Below are positions 12,201 through 22,425 of a DNA stretch of 64,000 nt, piece by piece (position 1 is the first letter of the stretch; each line of letters begins with the position of its first letter). Source of the stretch: Dolomedes plantarius (taxonomy: Eukaryota > Arthropoda > Arachnida > Araneae > Dolomedidae); assembly GCA_907164885.2 (NCBI GenBank), contig OU015496.1, positions 183,062,374 through 183,126,373 on the forward strand. The letters are read 5' to 3'. The notes beneath the pieces were generated by a model. It did no database searches. It worked only from the letters and a program-made list of their open reading frames with translations, and was not told the origin of the DNA. Both the position numbers and the translations under genes were made by a program.

Positions 12201-15200
12201 TTGGATGTACTCGATAGCGAAGTATGGGTATTCAGCTAGTACATTATAATAGACAGGAAATATTTTTGTTTATCAGCAAGTCAGCAACTTTGATGATGAA
12301 TCATTTTAATATTTGTAATATAAAGATTACAAGACTCATTGTTCTTTTTTATCATGTATCAAACTTAAGTACATTTAAAATGTTTCTGAATTAATACTAG
12401 GAGTGCAAAGCATAAGTTAAAATTCTATCATTATCCTAAAAAATTTAAATGTCTTTTTTAGAATTGAAAGACAAGGTTACATTATTCGCTGAAAATGCTG
12501 CTACAATCATTGTTGATGAAGCATTGCTACTGGCTTCACATATTCGATCACCCAGTGATTTACCTCCTCCAAGAATCACAAGCCCCTCAAAGAGTAAACC
12601 TGCGTCTAAATTACGCAGGAGGCCTGATGGAAGCATTGAAAGTGGTTATGGCTCAGCATCAGGATCTATGAATTGGAGTAAAGCTCGACCACATGGAAGG
12701 TAGGAAGTTTTAACTTATAAAATACATTGTTTGTGCTCTTTGAAAACTTCCTGCGGATTATTTTTTTAAAGAATTGTCATTGTGTGATCTAAATGAGAAA
12801 ATAATTAACATTTTTTTACTCAGTTATCTGAGTTACTTTTTGACTTTTACAAATGTTACAAAAGAGGACTTCTAAAGAAGATAAGAAAAATAGGTATTTT
12901 TTGTTTCTTAACTATAAAAAACAGTTTTAGTCATGGCATTGAGGAGACCTTTATTTAATTTTTAAAGCACATTTATGTCCTTGTAATTTTATGTATTTTG
13001 TAAAAGATTTTAGGAAATTAATTTTAGGAAAAAAGCTTGCTAAAGTGATTTTAAATTTTCAAACTGCTGAGATATATATATTCCAGTTTTTCATGACTGC
13101 CTTTGAAGCATGATTAGAATGCTAACAATTTCAGTGGAATTGCATCATCACTCACATTTTGTACAGATTTATTAAACAATCCTAAGTGTATATATATGTA
13201 TGTGTAATCTATATAAAACAGTTCCATAACTGACTGACTGACAGATAAGGCACAGACTAAACTGCTGGACCTAAAGGGCTGAAATTTTGCATGGCGATTC
13301 TTCTTATAGGGTAGGGGTGCACTAAGAAAGATTTTTGAAAAATTCCTCATAGATTTTTTTAAATTAAATTTTTAAGCTGTTTTTGTAATGTTCTTTAGTG
13401 TTTGCATTTAAAATTATAATCCGAGGTTTATAAAATTTATATCACAAGAAAGATCATAAAAATTCCTTTAAAATGAAATCTTTTTCGAATCTTTACCTTC
13501 ATTTTCTGATTTTTGGTGAATTTTTAAAAATTAATTTTTAGAATTTAATTTATTAAATACTGATCAAGTGGTTTCTTTTCTTTTAGTGATACTTTAAATT
13601 AATTTTGTGTCTCGTGCATAACAACAAAATAAATCGACAAAAGAAATATTAAAATACAGTAAAAGATAAAATTTAACTACTGGACTAATGAGATGGAAGT
13701 TTTTTAAGAATTTAATTCAAATCAGTATGTTTTATGGATATTAAACATTCAAATTAATTGACTGTTGTATTTAATTTGAATATTTTCTTCTACATTATTT
13801 TGGTCTATAAAAATATGTCATGATTTTTTTATAAATATATATGTTTTGGTGGGGAATTAATTGCATACATTGACCATTGTATTTATCATAAATATATATT
13901 TTTTGGTTTTTATGTCATTAATTGCATATATTGACCATTGTATTTAATTTGAATGTATTCCATAGCGAAGCATGGGTATTCAGCTAGTATATATATAAGT
14001 TGCATTAAATTATCATAATTTCTATTTCTAGATCAGAGGAAGACAAGCAGTCTGTTCCACTTGCTGCCATTCGTGATAGCCTGAAATGTCCTGAGAGCAG
14101 TCCAGAGAGTGGATATGGTTCTGGTGGCTCTGCTCATAACCCCAATGTTGATGGTACTAGCCCTGGTGTAAGCGATGACTCTGGAAAAGCTCCTGTTTCA
14201 CGCACTTCTAAAGTTGTTGGAACTGTATTTCTCTTTCCAGAGGCTTCTGTTTCAGAAACTATCAATCTGCAGGATGTAAAAGTAAACATCTTAGATGAAA
14301 AGTCTGAAATAGAAAGAATACGTCATGTGGAGTTTAATCCAAGCAAGCTTGAAAAGGTAATTCTAAGATCATATTTCTTAGTTTTTTATAAAGAGAGGAA
14401 ATTTAGAGTTCTGTTTAAAGGATTGGTAGGGAAATTATTCCATTGATGCAGTCTTATTTAAAATACCAATTTGAGGTATGGTATTTTAACAAATAGTACA
14501 CCAGTTTTAGTTTACATATCTAGAACATAATTTTCACAAACTTTAGTTACCAAGCGTGTCTACTGTGAGAAAATTTCTATTGTTCAAACAAACCAAGTAA
14601 TTGAAAATCACAAGATGTATTTTGTATTCATTCGTTAAAAAACTATCTTCTAATATTTCAAATAAAGGCCGTGGTGGCCTTGTGGTACAGCGCGCTGGTT
14701 TTCGGTGCTGAGGGTGCTCGGATCGAATCCTGGCGAAGCGACACTAAAATGCCTCCGTTTGTGTCGTCCCTTCATAGGGGACAATGTTGGTCCGCCTATA
14801 TGGTGCCCCCATAATAAAGTGGCCAGCAAAACTGCGGTGAATTATAGGCGAATGTCTTTGCGACAGGTGCCTCCGCATTTTAAAAAGAAAATATTAAAAA
14901 AATATTTCAAATAACTGTTTATTCTTTTTCCTATTTGGAATTCAAAGTAAAATCATTTCTCCTAACTGTATTGAAATATAACATAGCTCTGGCTATAAGA
15001 AATTATAAGATAATTATATGATTGATAATTACTACATTTAAATACATTGCTGTTTTAATAAAGTAATTACCTTGGTAAATTGCATTTAAGTTTTTACAAT
15101 TTTTATTTATTATAGTCTAATAGTTAAAATAGGATCCTTGTATTATGTTAGTTTAAAAACTAATGCATCATATACATCAATACATTAATATTTCAGTGCA

Positions 15201-16036
15201 TAAGGTTATATTTGAGGATGCTTTATTTAAAAATATAAAATAAGGTTCCCGTGATTCTTAAAGTTCCTTAATTGTTTTTTAAGTACTCATTATTTTAGAA
15301 GTCTGTATGAGTCCTTAATTTTTGAAAAAATTTTCAATTAGTCCTTAAGTATATTTAACCGCTGGCCCATGCATTAAAACAAACCTTTTTGTTGTTGCCG
15401 TAGATTGATGGTCAACAAAAAAAACCAGGTATGCTCACAGTTTCAGGTCAAATCGCTCCTACAAATCTGAAAATTTTTGAAAGAGTGGTGATATTGTAAT
15501 GATTCCTTGTTTCTAGGTTGTAGTATCAGCCAGTGATCTGATCAGCCATTTTATATAATTTCATGCCAAGTGTAAGGAGATATGGGTATGATTTAAAAAG
15601 GCATGGAAGAAAAGAAATAATTTGTTAGTTATTGGTTGGGCTGATTATTTTGTTAGACAACCAGTTTTTAGTTTGTAAATGATACTTTTAAGAGAAGTGT
15701 TGTATCATAGACATTCATTGTAGGTTTTGCTGAAATATTATTTGTATCTCAATGATTTTTTGTTACATTTATATGCATTGTCATATCATTAAAGAAGTTT
15801 TTAAAAACCAATATATAACTTTGATACTGAATTAATAGACTTTTTTCTGTAGAAAGAAAGGTAAAGTAGGGGTGGGGGGATTATTTCGATAAGTTGATAA
15901 AATTTCTCTAAAAAATGCTTAAAAGTCCTTCAGAAGCCCTTAATTTTTTAAAAAGAAAACTAACAAGAGCCATGAGTATGTTATAAATGCATATTTTATC
16001 TTATTCTCATAGAATGTGCCCATGACATCGCTGTGA
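166..16036 (+). CDS. TMEM266-like: Hv1/TMEM266-family voltage-sensor protein, 3' ten exons (gene is 5'-incomplete)
   Basis: Ten exons join in frame with consistent phases: 166-252, 746-870, 1854-1996, 5180-5233, 7919-8060, 9765-9880, 11228-11423, 12462-12699, 14032-14356, 16013-16036, about 482 codons visible. The product is a four-helix voltage-sensor domain without a separate pore, a cytoplasmic coiled coil and a long Ser/Pro/Gly-rich tail. S1 contains SELLIDL, S3 contains VFDAIVVL and FGLDI, and S4 reads LLRLWRINR with the three gating arginines spaced as in Hv1. The S2 acid lies in FIIEVILR. The coiled coil (YQKEKAHSDQKVDLL and onward) and total length resemble TMEM266 (about 530 residues in human) more than Hv1 (about 270). 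Members sit in membranes and sense voltage; Hv1 conducts protons, whereas TMEM266 has no known conduction. The first exon(s) are missing. Family is certain; the exact orthologue is not. Confidence 0.9.
746..870 (+). CDS. TMEM266-like exon: S1 helix with Glu at the Hv1 filter position
   Basis: Acceptor CAATTTCAG, donor GTATGC. Encodes LCEKIWTALNSRV, then the S1 helix VVIVIFVFAEGVVVL and SELLIDLNVVQ. Aligned to human Hv1 (CLVVLDALLVLAELILDL), SEL matches the AEL containing E119 and LIDL matches the segment with D123. The selectivity-filter residue D112 corresponds to the Glu of FAEG (codon GAA at 818-820). Confidence 0.9.
1854..1996 (+). CDS. TMEM266-like exon: S1-S2 loop and most of S2
   Basis: Acceptor TTTTACAG, donor GTATGT. 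Encodes an extracellular loop DPEWKPKSGNCTQNAALL with a possible N-glycosylation sequon (NCT), then AFSFFSITLLTIFIIE forming S2. The terminal Glu aligns with Hv1 E153. The position of the zinc-binding His140 of human Hv1 (VFHYMSITI) is Ser here (AFSFFSITL). The loop is longer than in human Hv1. Confidence 0.88.
5180..5233 (+). CDS. TMEM266-like exon: end of S2 and S2-S3 linker (18 codons)
   Basis: A 54-base phase-0 exon (acceptor TTTCATTAG, donor GTAAGT) encodes VILRIVTGKTRFIVQGIE. The Arg of ILR aligns with K157 of Hv1, the basic partner in the S2 charge pair. It is flanked by introns of about 3.2 and 2.7 kb, so ORF-length-based gene finding would easily miss it. Confidence 0.85.
6575..6592. 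repeat. Poly-C/poly-G homopolymer
   Basis: An uninterrupted run of about 18 C within a pyrimidine-rich tract that begins near 6557. Length is prone to sequencing error and slippage. Confidence 0.9.
6662..6840 (+). mobile_element. tRNA-derived SINE, family B, copy 1
   Basis: Opens with a tRNA-like head (AAATGGCTAGGGTGCTGGC, A-box-like) and a B-box-like GGTTAGAGTTCCA at 6710-6722. A shared body follows (CAGAATCAGCTTTAAA, GGTCCCTGGTCAATTTG, AAAAATTGACC). The same body recurs at 32245-32365 (minus), 58364-58535 and 58918-59075, which defines the family within this window. Confidence 0.7.
6985..7252 (+). pseudogene. Jockey-type LINE, reverse transcriptase C-terminal tail
   Basis: The open frame contains AADSNIKILAVAQNMTVR, then SPWYFRNVDIYREINLPTI and NYDPADP-like YDPADPANKKRP. 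This is the usual end of Jockey/CR1-group ORF2, where a PWY-RN-DIHRDL-like motif is followed by a DPADP motif. It is a 5'-truncated insertion that ends at a TAA. A second, more decayed copy lies at 8695-8895. Confidence 0.75.
7919..8060 (+). CDS. TMEM266-like exon: S3 and S4 voltage-sensing helix
   Basis: Acceptor TGTTTCAG, donor GTAAGT. Encodes VFDAIVVLVAFGLDISFF (S3), a loop APSDVGVGKES, and AVLIILLRLWRINRILQ (S4). The acids equivalent to Hv1 D174 and D185 are both present, and the RLWRxxR signature holds three arginines at three-residue spacing. The loop position of the Hv1 zinc ligand His193 is not His. This exon alone is enough to identify the family. Confidence 0.95.
8061..9764 (+). other. 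Intron after S4 exon
   Basis: Contains a T-rich/GT-rich tract (8515-8560) and a decayed LINE tail (8695-8895). A GC-richer stretch at about 9000-9310 is probably the 3' UTR of that LINE copy. The remaining sequence is AT-rich without visible features. Confidence 0.5.
8695..8895 (+). pseudogene. Jockey-type LINE tail, second decayed copy
   Basis: Reads EWYFRNVDIYMEIGLPSIQN in one frame and then shifts frame. It is the same segment as the copy at 6985-7252 (WYFRNVDIYREINLPTIQN). Stops and frameshifts show it is inactive. Confidence 0.7.
9765..9880 (+). CDS. TMEM266-like exon: S4 extension and start of coiled coil
   Basis: Acceptor CTGCTTTAG, donor GTAAGT. The split codon gives Asn, so S4 continues RILQNVISSAKEEL. 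It then encodes SKTITVYQKEKAHSDQKV and LLILKVEDLE, a heptad-like helix continuous with S4. At the Hv1 N214-G215 position the sequence is Gln-Asn. Confidence 0.88.
10447..10866. mobile_element. TTAA-flanked MITE with about 70-bp terminal inverted repeats
   Basis: The left end (AGCTGCTGTGTACTAACCCT...) and the reverse complement of the right end (GGCTGTTGTGTATTAACCCT...) match over about 70 bases, including CTATTGGATTC and CAATGTTAACCTAT. Both sides are bordered by TTAA (10443-10446 and 10867-10870), as expected of piggyBac-like insertion. The interior has no coding capacity. Confidence 0.75.
11228..11423 (+). CDS. TMEM266-like exon: end of coiled coil and start of tail
   Basis: Acceptor CTTTTTAG, donor GTAATA. 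Encodes HEVAYLKEKLKKTEKEPLF, completing the coiled coil. A low-complexity basic and Ser/Pro-rich stretch (RRKAKESSSLPFPLPSS) follows, ending SPFQVR. The frame and phase join both neighbours without a stop. Confidence 0.85.
11527..12239 (+). mobile_element. Non-autonomous Helitron, copy 1
   Basis: Starts TCTATATATATAAAACAG, ends with a small hairpin region (GCGAAGTATGGG) followed by CTAG, and sits between A and T. These are the standard Helitron termini (5' TC, 3' hairpin plus CTRG, A/T insertion). It shares its body (CTGCTGGACCTAAAGGGCTG) with the copy at 13208. Confidence 0.8.
12462..12699 (+). CDS. TMEM266-like exon: cytoplasmic tail with first ESGYGS motif
   Basis: Acceptor TTTTTTAG, donor GTAGGA. 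Encodes ELKDKVTLFAENAATIIVDE, a possible amphipathic helix, then a Pro/Ser/Lys-rich stretch. It contains SIESGYGSASGS near its end. The preceding and following phases match, and there is no domain recognised beyond low complexity. Confidence 0.82.
12700..14031 (+). other. Intron between the two tail exons
   Basis: The downstream half is occupied by Helitron copy 2 (13208-13987). The Helitron's 3' end lies only about 45 bases before the next exon. I see nothing specific in 12700-13207. Confidence 0.6.
13208..13987 (+). mobile_element. Non-autonomous Helitron, copy 2
   Basis: Starts TCTATATAAAACAGTTCC and ends CCATAGCGAAGCATGG (imperfect hairpin), then TATTCAGCTAG before T. It has the same body as copy 1 but carries internal differences, including a duplicated segment around 13860-13935 (TTGACCATTGTATTTA twice). 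The two insertions are independent because each has its own A/T junction. Confidence 0.8.
14032..14356 (+). CDS. TMEM266-like exon: distal tail with second ESGYGS motif
   Basis: Acceptor TATTTCTAG, donor GTAATT. Encodes an acidic Ser-rich tail with SSPESGYGSGGS, SPGVSDDSGK, and a more ordered-looking end (VVGTVFLFPEASV, VKVNILDEKS, HVEFNPSKLEK). If the donor were not used, the frame would read about 29 further codons to a TGA near 14446. A consistent in-phase downstream exon exists, so splicing is preferred. Confidence 0.8.
14357..16012 (+). other. Last intron of the TMEM266-like gene
   Basis: Contains SINE family A copy 1 (14667-14902). The remainder is AT-rich with no feature I can name. 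Confidence 0.5.
14667..14902 (+). mobile_element. tRNA-derived SINE, family A, copy 1
   Basis: An A box (TGTGGTACAGCGCGCTGG, 14681-14698) and B box (GGATCGAATCC, 14720-14730) mark a tRNA-like head. The body TCATAGGGGACAATGTTGG, CTATATGGTGCCCCCATAATAAAG and GGTGCCTCCGCATTTT follows, with an A-rich tail. Homologous copies lie at 32545-32769 and 41570-41790. It is a polymerase III type retroposon, not a functional tRNA gene. Confidence 0.8.
16013..16036 (+). CDS. TMEM266-like terminal mini-exon ending in Thr-Ser-Leu
   Basis: A polypyrimidine-rich acceptor (TTATTCTCATAG) precedes eight in-phase codons encoding NVPMTSL and TGA. The phase matches the donor at 14357. The last three residues fit a class I PDZ ligand ([ST]-x-hydrophobic). 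Such a short exon rests on phase and splice-site fit only, so an alternative 3' end is possible. Confidence 0.5.
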   Translation, partial: NVPMTSL

Positions 16037-18429
16037 TTGACTTCTGACTTCAGGATTAACATGGATGGACAAACCTACTGTGTTCACCTGCTCGAGGCAG
16101 CTATATAACTGTGCATGCAAATATTTGGTGTTTTCGTATTCTCCATGACATTTTCTTTATTTATAATACAAATGTATCATCAAATTTGATAGTTGAAAGC
16201 AGTTTTGAAAGTGTTGCTCATCTCAAGTCTATGATTTGCATGAACTGAAAACTATGCAGACCTTAATACTTGATATCACTACAAATCACACTAAGTATCT
16301 TTTACATTCAGTGAATCTTATACAAATTTACAGTTGTAAAATTTATTCAATTCCATTTTTTCAAGGATTTTCTGTCAAATTACAGCATAGATTTTATTTC
16401 AAGACTACTTTCTTCAGTACCTGTATTTATTGAAAAGACATTTTTATTTTCAGGTAATTTTCAAAATTTACAGAATTCTTGGAAATTTGGAAACATTAAA
16501 AATATCATCATTCACATAGAGGGAAAAAGTTATACTTTTTGCATTTTTTGTTAGTGTTTAAATATTAATAATTTATATTTTATTATTTAATATATCCTCA
16601 AAAAATAATGACAATCTTAAAAATGTTACTGGCTATGTGGTTTCATTCAGTGCCAAAGTCGTATCTGATTCATGATTTTTATTCAGAGTTTTTGTAGATG
16701 TTTTAAAATGTTTTATTTTCCCTCATCAAGTATATAGATTTGCATTGTTTTCAAAATTTTTGGATAATAATTGGATATATTTTATTAATGGTTTATTTCT
16801 TATTTGTGTTTGTAAAATATGTAATGAATGGTTAGGTGATTTTTTTTTAAATCGTTTATTTTCTGAATGTCTGCACTGCATAAATTTGTATATTATTATT
16901 TCATCCATGAGTATTTGTCTAGTCTATTCATATCTTTATCTTTCTTAATAATTTTTTTTTTATATTTATCTCACTTGTTTCATGCTACTTCAAGAGATTC
17001 ATTATATTTTTTATTTCTGTGTTATTCTTTATTGGTACTCATAAGAAGCTTGTGGAAATCAAAAAACTTATAAACAAAAGCTTCTTAAAATCCATGATTA
17101 TAAATTTATGATTTATTTTAAATGAATTTTTTATTTAAATGTGTTAGTCAAAGTTAAGTTAAAAAAAATCTGTAAAATCTTTATTAGTAAATTTTTGACA
17201 AAAGTTCACTCAGAGAAATAAGGGAAATACATAAGAAAAGCCCCTTGTTTTACAACATTTTTTTAAAAACCATTCCATTGTTATACATGAAAACAAAGAA
17301 AATGTTATTAAAAGATGAACTATTATATTATATGCAGGAGCTTCAATTAGCATTTAAGTAAATAATTGCTCATCAAAGGCAAAAATGTGTAGATACTGGT
17401 GAATTCATTCATATAATAAATATTATTGGGGAATATTTTTCATAGTATTGCTTTTTCAGTATTTAATAACAGTGTTGAAGGATTTTAAGAAAAATGTTGG
17501 GAATTTTGTTTCAGTATTACAAACTCATAGAACTTGTGTATGTCAAATGGATATACTTACGTATTCAAAAAAAAAATTTGTAGCAGTTATGACAATTAAA
17601 CATTACGAACCTTGTAAAGGGAAACAATTCAACATTTAAATGTACTTTATAGTGCTATTTATTTGTTAGTAGGTGATCATTTTTTTCTTAATCTGTAGTT
17701 ATAAATGTATTTAATTTCAACTGAAAGACAAGAAACAAACCTATTGTGTAGGCAATGTTTATACATTATTTTGGGGACCAGGAAAGTAATATGCTGTTGT
17801 TAATAAGATATTAAGAAATTTTATGATGTTGAACGTATAAAGGAGAAGTGTGTAAAGGATGTTTTCAAAAATTATTTTAGATAAAAACTGATTTATTTCT
17901 TGGATTCTTTAATGAAAGCTTTTGCTGTTAGTGAAAACTTTAAGCTTTTATTTTTAATTTGATATTTGTATTTTGTTACTATTTTGTTATGATTTATAAA
18001 TTGCTTTTTAAAAAATTTTCTTAATTGCATTTCTGTTATACTTCAACTTTTAAATGTAGGTTTTTTGAATTATCTAATCTCTACATGTAATCAAAGCAGG
18101 GGAAAATGTTACTTAAAAATCATTATAAGTGTGTCTACATTTATGTAAATGCATTATTTTTCTGTTGTTGAAATTATGTTTGAATTATGTGCACTAAAAT
18201 ATGCTTTTTTCGCTGTTACATACACACACATATACATGCATGAATATATTTATGCAGTGTAACAAGATTCTTTTAGCTTCCTCTTCACAAAATCATCTTA
18301 ATATCGTAATATAAATAATCTAAAGATATATTTAGTTTTTTTAATTTTATATGTGCTCCATCCTGCCTTCTTTTTAATGTTGCACTAGATAAAGTAGTTA
18401 GAAACTCTAATATCAGTACTAGAAGAAAT

Positions 18430-19545
18430 ATCTTGAACAAATCTGTTCATATCCTTGCATTTGTGGATTTTATTGATATTGCTAGAACCTTTACAGTACT
18501 AAAAAAGGCCTTCCAAGACTTGGAGAGGGAATCAAAAAAAATGAATTTGATGATCAATAAAAACAAAGCGAAATATATATCATGCACTAAAGGATTATAC
18601 TTTATCCCTTACTTGGAAATTGGGCCCCACAAATTTGAAAAACTTGATTTTTTTATCTGCTCGGGTTCTGATATTATCTTTATATCAGAAGTGATATGGG
18701 ATCAGAAATTCAAAGAATCATTATAGCTAAATACTACTTTTTTTCGAGGGGGGAGGGGGAGATTGTGTAAATTTCTTACCTTACGAGCACACATTCGCGA
18801 AACAGAGAGTGAAGTGTAGGGGAAAGCAGTGATTTATTGGTCCCGTCACCGAGAGGAGGTTTTATGGTGTCCCTCGCGCCTTTGAAGATTCGTAGTAGAC
18901 CACCCTGGATGGCGGTTTTAAAATGAATGTTCAAAGTGACAAAATACTTTCCCCACATCAGGGGAGGGGGACTAATCGACTCCAAAATGTGTCAAGAGGC
19001 GATGGGGGGAGCTGATTCACTTGTGTGTAGATGCATCTTTAAATATATTCTCATTAAACTTAATTCTAAATTACTGTTATACAAGGTGCTTATAAGACCT
19101 GTGCTTCGGAGACATGGAGCACGGCCTTAAGATACTAATACACAGTGGGTAGTTTGAAAGAAAAATTCTAAGAAGTATTTTTGGTTGGTGTCCACATAAA
19201 TGGATTGTGTAGAAGAATCAAGCATGAATTATATTATCTTTACAAAGACCCTGACATTATTAAGCTTATTAAAATACAAAGAATGAAATGAGCTGATCAT
19301 CTAAATGTAATTACCTGAAGGGGGTAACACTATGAACATTTTTATGCCTGAGCCAATTGAAAATTGACCCAGAGGTAGACCAAAACAAAAATGGTCTGAT
19401 TCTATTGATAAGGACTTTCACCTATTTAATTGCAGAAACTGGAAAACTATTGCTGGGCACATGGCAAAAGGGAAGGCACTCCTTGAGAAGGCCGGGCCCA
19501 CACTGGACTATTGTGCCAATGATGAGGAAATTTTACATTTAAGGC
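18430..19545 (+). pseudogene. Decayed LINE reverse transcriptase with an internal insertion
   Basis: One part reads ILAFVDFIDIARTF then KKMNLMINKNKAKYISCTK, matching the catalytic palm and following region of non-LTR reverse transcriptases, but the YADD position is FVDF. The second part reads LLLYKVLIRPVLR, then FERKILRSIFG, a block like HELYYLYKDPDIIKLIKI, and an RGRPK-like region. About 290 bases (18735-19030) of unrelated GC-richer sequence separate the parts. Stops and frameshifts make it inactive. Confidence 0.7.
18735..19030. repeat. GC-richer insertion within the LINE relic
   Basis: The sequence between the two homologous LINE blocks opens with TTTCGAGGGGGGAGGGGG and differs in composition from both sides. 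It has no recognised ends. It is probably a later insertion of an unidentified element. Confidence 0.4.
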
Positions 19546-22200
19546 TTGATAGAAAAATATATGTACTTTTTTAGAATATATCATTACTATTAGTACTTTG
19601 TAAAATGATTCACAAAAGCTCTAGTGCACTGAGTGAACAAGAGTTGTGACAGCAGTCAACACTGAAAAACTCCATACCAAAAATTCAAGCTTGGCAATTT
19701 AACAATTATTTCTTGTCATAACTGGATCTGAGATCATTTAATCCATGGGGTTATTGTTTATCCAAGTACTTTGCATCCACTCAAGCTACTTAAAAAATGC
19801 ACAATGAGATATCTTGACTAGGTTATATTTCATTTGTCATCGAGTTTAAAACAAATTTAAGTCTTCCTCTCTCCTAACAGACTAATTTCAGTTTAAAAAG
19901 AAAATTGTAATGACAGTTGATTTGCTTTTTAAAAATGATTTTTAGTAGTTGGTATTTTTGTTTTGTTTTTAAATGATGTTATGTTTTAGTGTATCACTGA
20001 CACTTACATATATGTATCTATATATAGCTTGAATATACATGAATTTGAACTAAAGTTTTCTTATATTTTACTCATTAGTTATCTAGGAGTTTCACCCACT
20101 GCACATATTGTTATAATTACAATAATTATTGTTGTAATACAACTATCCATCCAATAATCATGTTGCAGCCAGTAAAAATTGCACAAACTTAACCTTATTT
20201 TGTATGCTTTATAGATTAATACATTTTGTTGAATCTTTGAAGGTTTTTTGTTTTAAAAATTGAGGAAGTACAGAACATCCTTTCTGTATATACATTCCAT
20301 ACTAGAATAAATTTCTGATACTTTTTTTTTTATTTATATATACAGTTATTTCATTATCCCATGAAATTGATTAAAAATTTACACCACCACTGCTAGCAAA
20401 TTTAACCATTTTAATATTTATTGGTGTGTTATTTATTACATTATTTTGATGACACTTTCAATTCCTATTTATACTTTGAGCTGTCATACTTTGCATATCA
20501 TAAAGCCTGAGAATGACACTTTTATAAAGATGTGTATGTGTGTGTGTGTAACATTTTATGACTAAATAAATTGCTTATAAATCCCAATAAAAGAATCATT
20601 TAAATACTTTAAATATAATGTGTCCATCTTAAGCAAACTGGGTGAACATCTGTAAATATTCTGTAGAAAGTGAAGTTTCGTTGTCTTTAAACCTATTACA
20701 ATGTTTATCAATACATTTATCTGTTTTCAGTTAAAATATCAATATTCGTGGTTACTGTATTTCTCTTGTAGAGCTGTGCCTCATAGTAACTCTTCTGATA
20801 AAGGTTGTAATATTTTTTTGTTTGAAATGCTGAAAAATAATTATTTATTGCATTGTTGATCACATAACTTATTTTGTTTCTGTTATAGTCAACAATATAC
20901 TAGTATTGGAATACTTCAGTTAATAATTTCCTCTAGCATTCAAATAACTTTGTCTAAATAGTTTTAACAATATTTATTTTAATTCTAATATTTTCATATC
21001 CATTCTTTGTCTCTCCCAACCCACCCCCCCTTTTTCTTCAGTTGTGCTTTCCTAAGTTGTAATGCTATCAGCAAGTAAAATTATCTTTCTAAAATGTAAG
21101 ACAATGAAGAATTTATTCTTTAAAAAGATGGTACTTAACAAGTCAATAAACAAATTAAAATATCTTCTAGTAGAATTTTGCCTTAGAATTGTTGGTTATA
21201 TACTAAGGTAGCAATTGATGCAATCTGTGTACTAATATAAAAAAATCTGTATGAGAAATTTTATTCAATTTGCTATGCTTCTATGACATTTATACTATTT
21301 AATTACTAACTAAAATGTCTTTTAGTTTCTTGATTTTATTATTAAACTATATTCTGTAACTTGCTTCTTATTTTATGTTGGGGAATAAGAAATTTTGAAA
21401 TTAAGTTATATCTGAAATGTTTATCAAGTAGAGAAATCTAGTCAATTACGAAACTTTTGTGGGTAAGATTTGTTTTATATATCAAAGAAAAAGTTTACCT
21501 CTTTATCTGATATTCAGTTTGTCGCGATGCTATATTTCAGCATATCAAAATTTTTTATATATATTCTATAATTTTTATGCATTTCAAATGCTTAATATTT
21601 TTGATAAATCGGCATATTAGCAATGTGATCTTTTATTATGTTGACGATGCTTCTTGAAGGTTATACTGTAGCAAAACTTGTGCATACTGTAAAACAAGCA
21701 ATCCTGTAATTATCATGATGTTAAAAATATTGTATTAATAGGGGAAAGAGGAATGGTAAAACATTTAAGCAGAGATGTTTTTGCAGAATCATTTTTTCAC
21801 TTGTTATTGAAAATTTAAAGTTTTAAATTTAATACAGTCGCTAATATTTATCTAGATCTGTCTTGACCATTATGTGTAAATCTTATTAGCTTTCATTTTC
21901 AGAATTTGAAACCAGCATTTTTTTTTCTAGGTTGTAGTTGGTATTCGTGGATTATATTATTAAAATGGATTATTAATATATTTTTATTTATATTCTGATT
22001 ATTAATTAAGCTTTTCTTACCTCACGGAACCTCCTTGTATCCAGATAATAAATATAAATTTTCAAAGCTAGTTCCTCTTCTCAATTAATTTTTAATCTTA
22101 GTTCTTAAATTGGGAATTTTAATATTACACTATTTAATTTCCATATATTTTAATGCTAGGTGAGGGACATTAAATGCATGCTTAGAAAAAAAAAATATTA

Positions 22201-22425
22201 CAGGTAGTCTCTTCTAACGAAACTTCCGTGGGTTATTAACATAGGATTACTTATCGTTGCTTACTTCTTTTTTTCTTTTTTTTTTTATGCATTTTGGTAC
22301 TTTTCTGTTTAACTGTTTACTGCTACTGGGTTTGGCGGGCTGCCAAAATTATTACTTGTGATGCCAAAGAATTTTTTCTCTCCGCAGGGCCATTTTTAAG
22401 AATAACGTAATCTACGTTAAAAAAG
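22201..22425 (+). repeat. Dispersed repeat C, copy 1
   Basis: Contains CAGGTAGTCTCTTCTAAC, GGATTACTTATCGTT, TTGGTACTTTTCTGT and CTGCCAAAATTATTACT in the same order as the copy at 33310-33525. No terminal repeat, A/B box or coding capacity is seen, so the class is unknown. Confidence 0.65.

Noticed and set aside
14681..14730. Possible tRNA gene (A and B boxes)
   Set aside because: No complete cloverleaf, and the sequence continues into a body shared with two other SINE copies.
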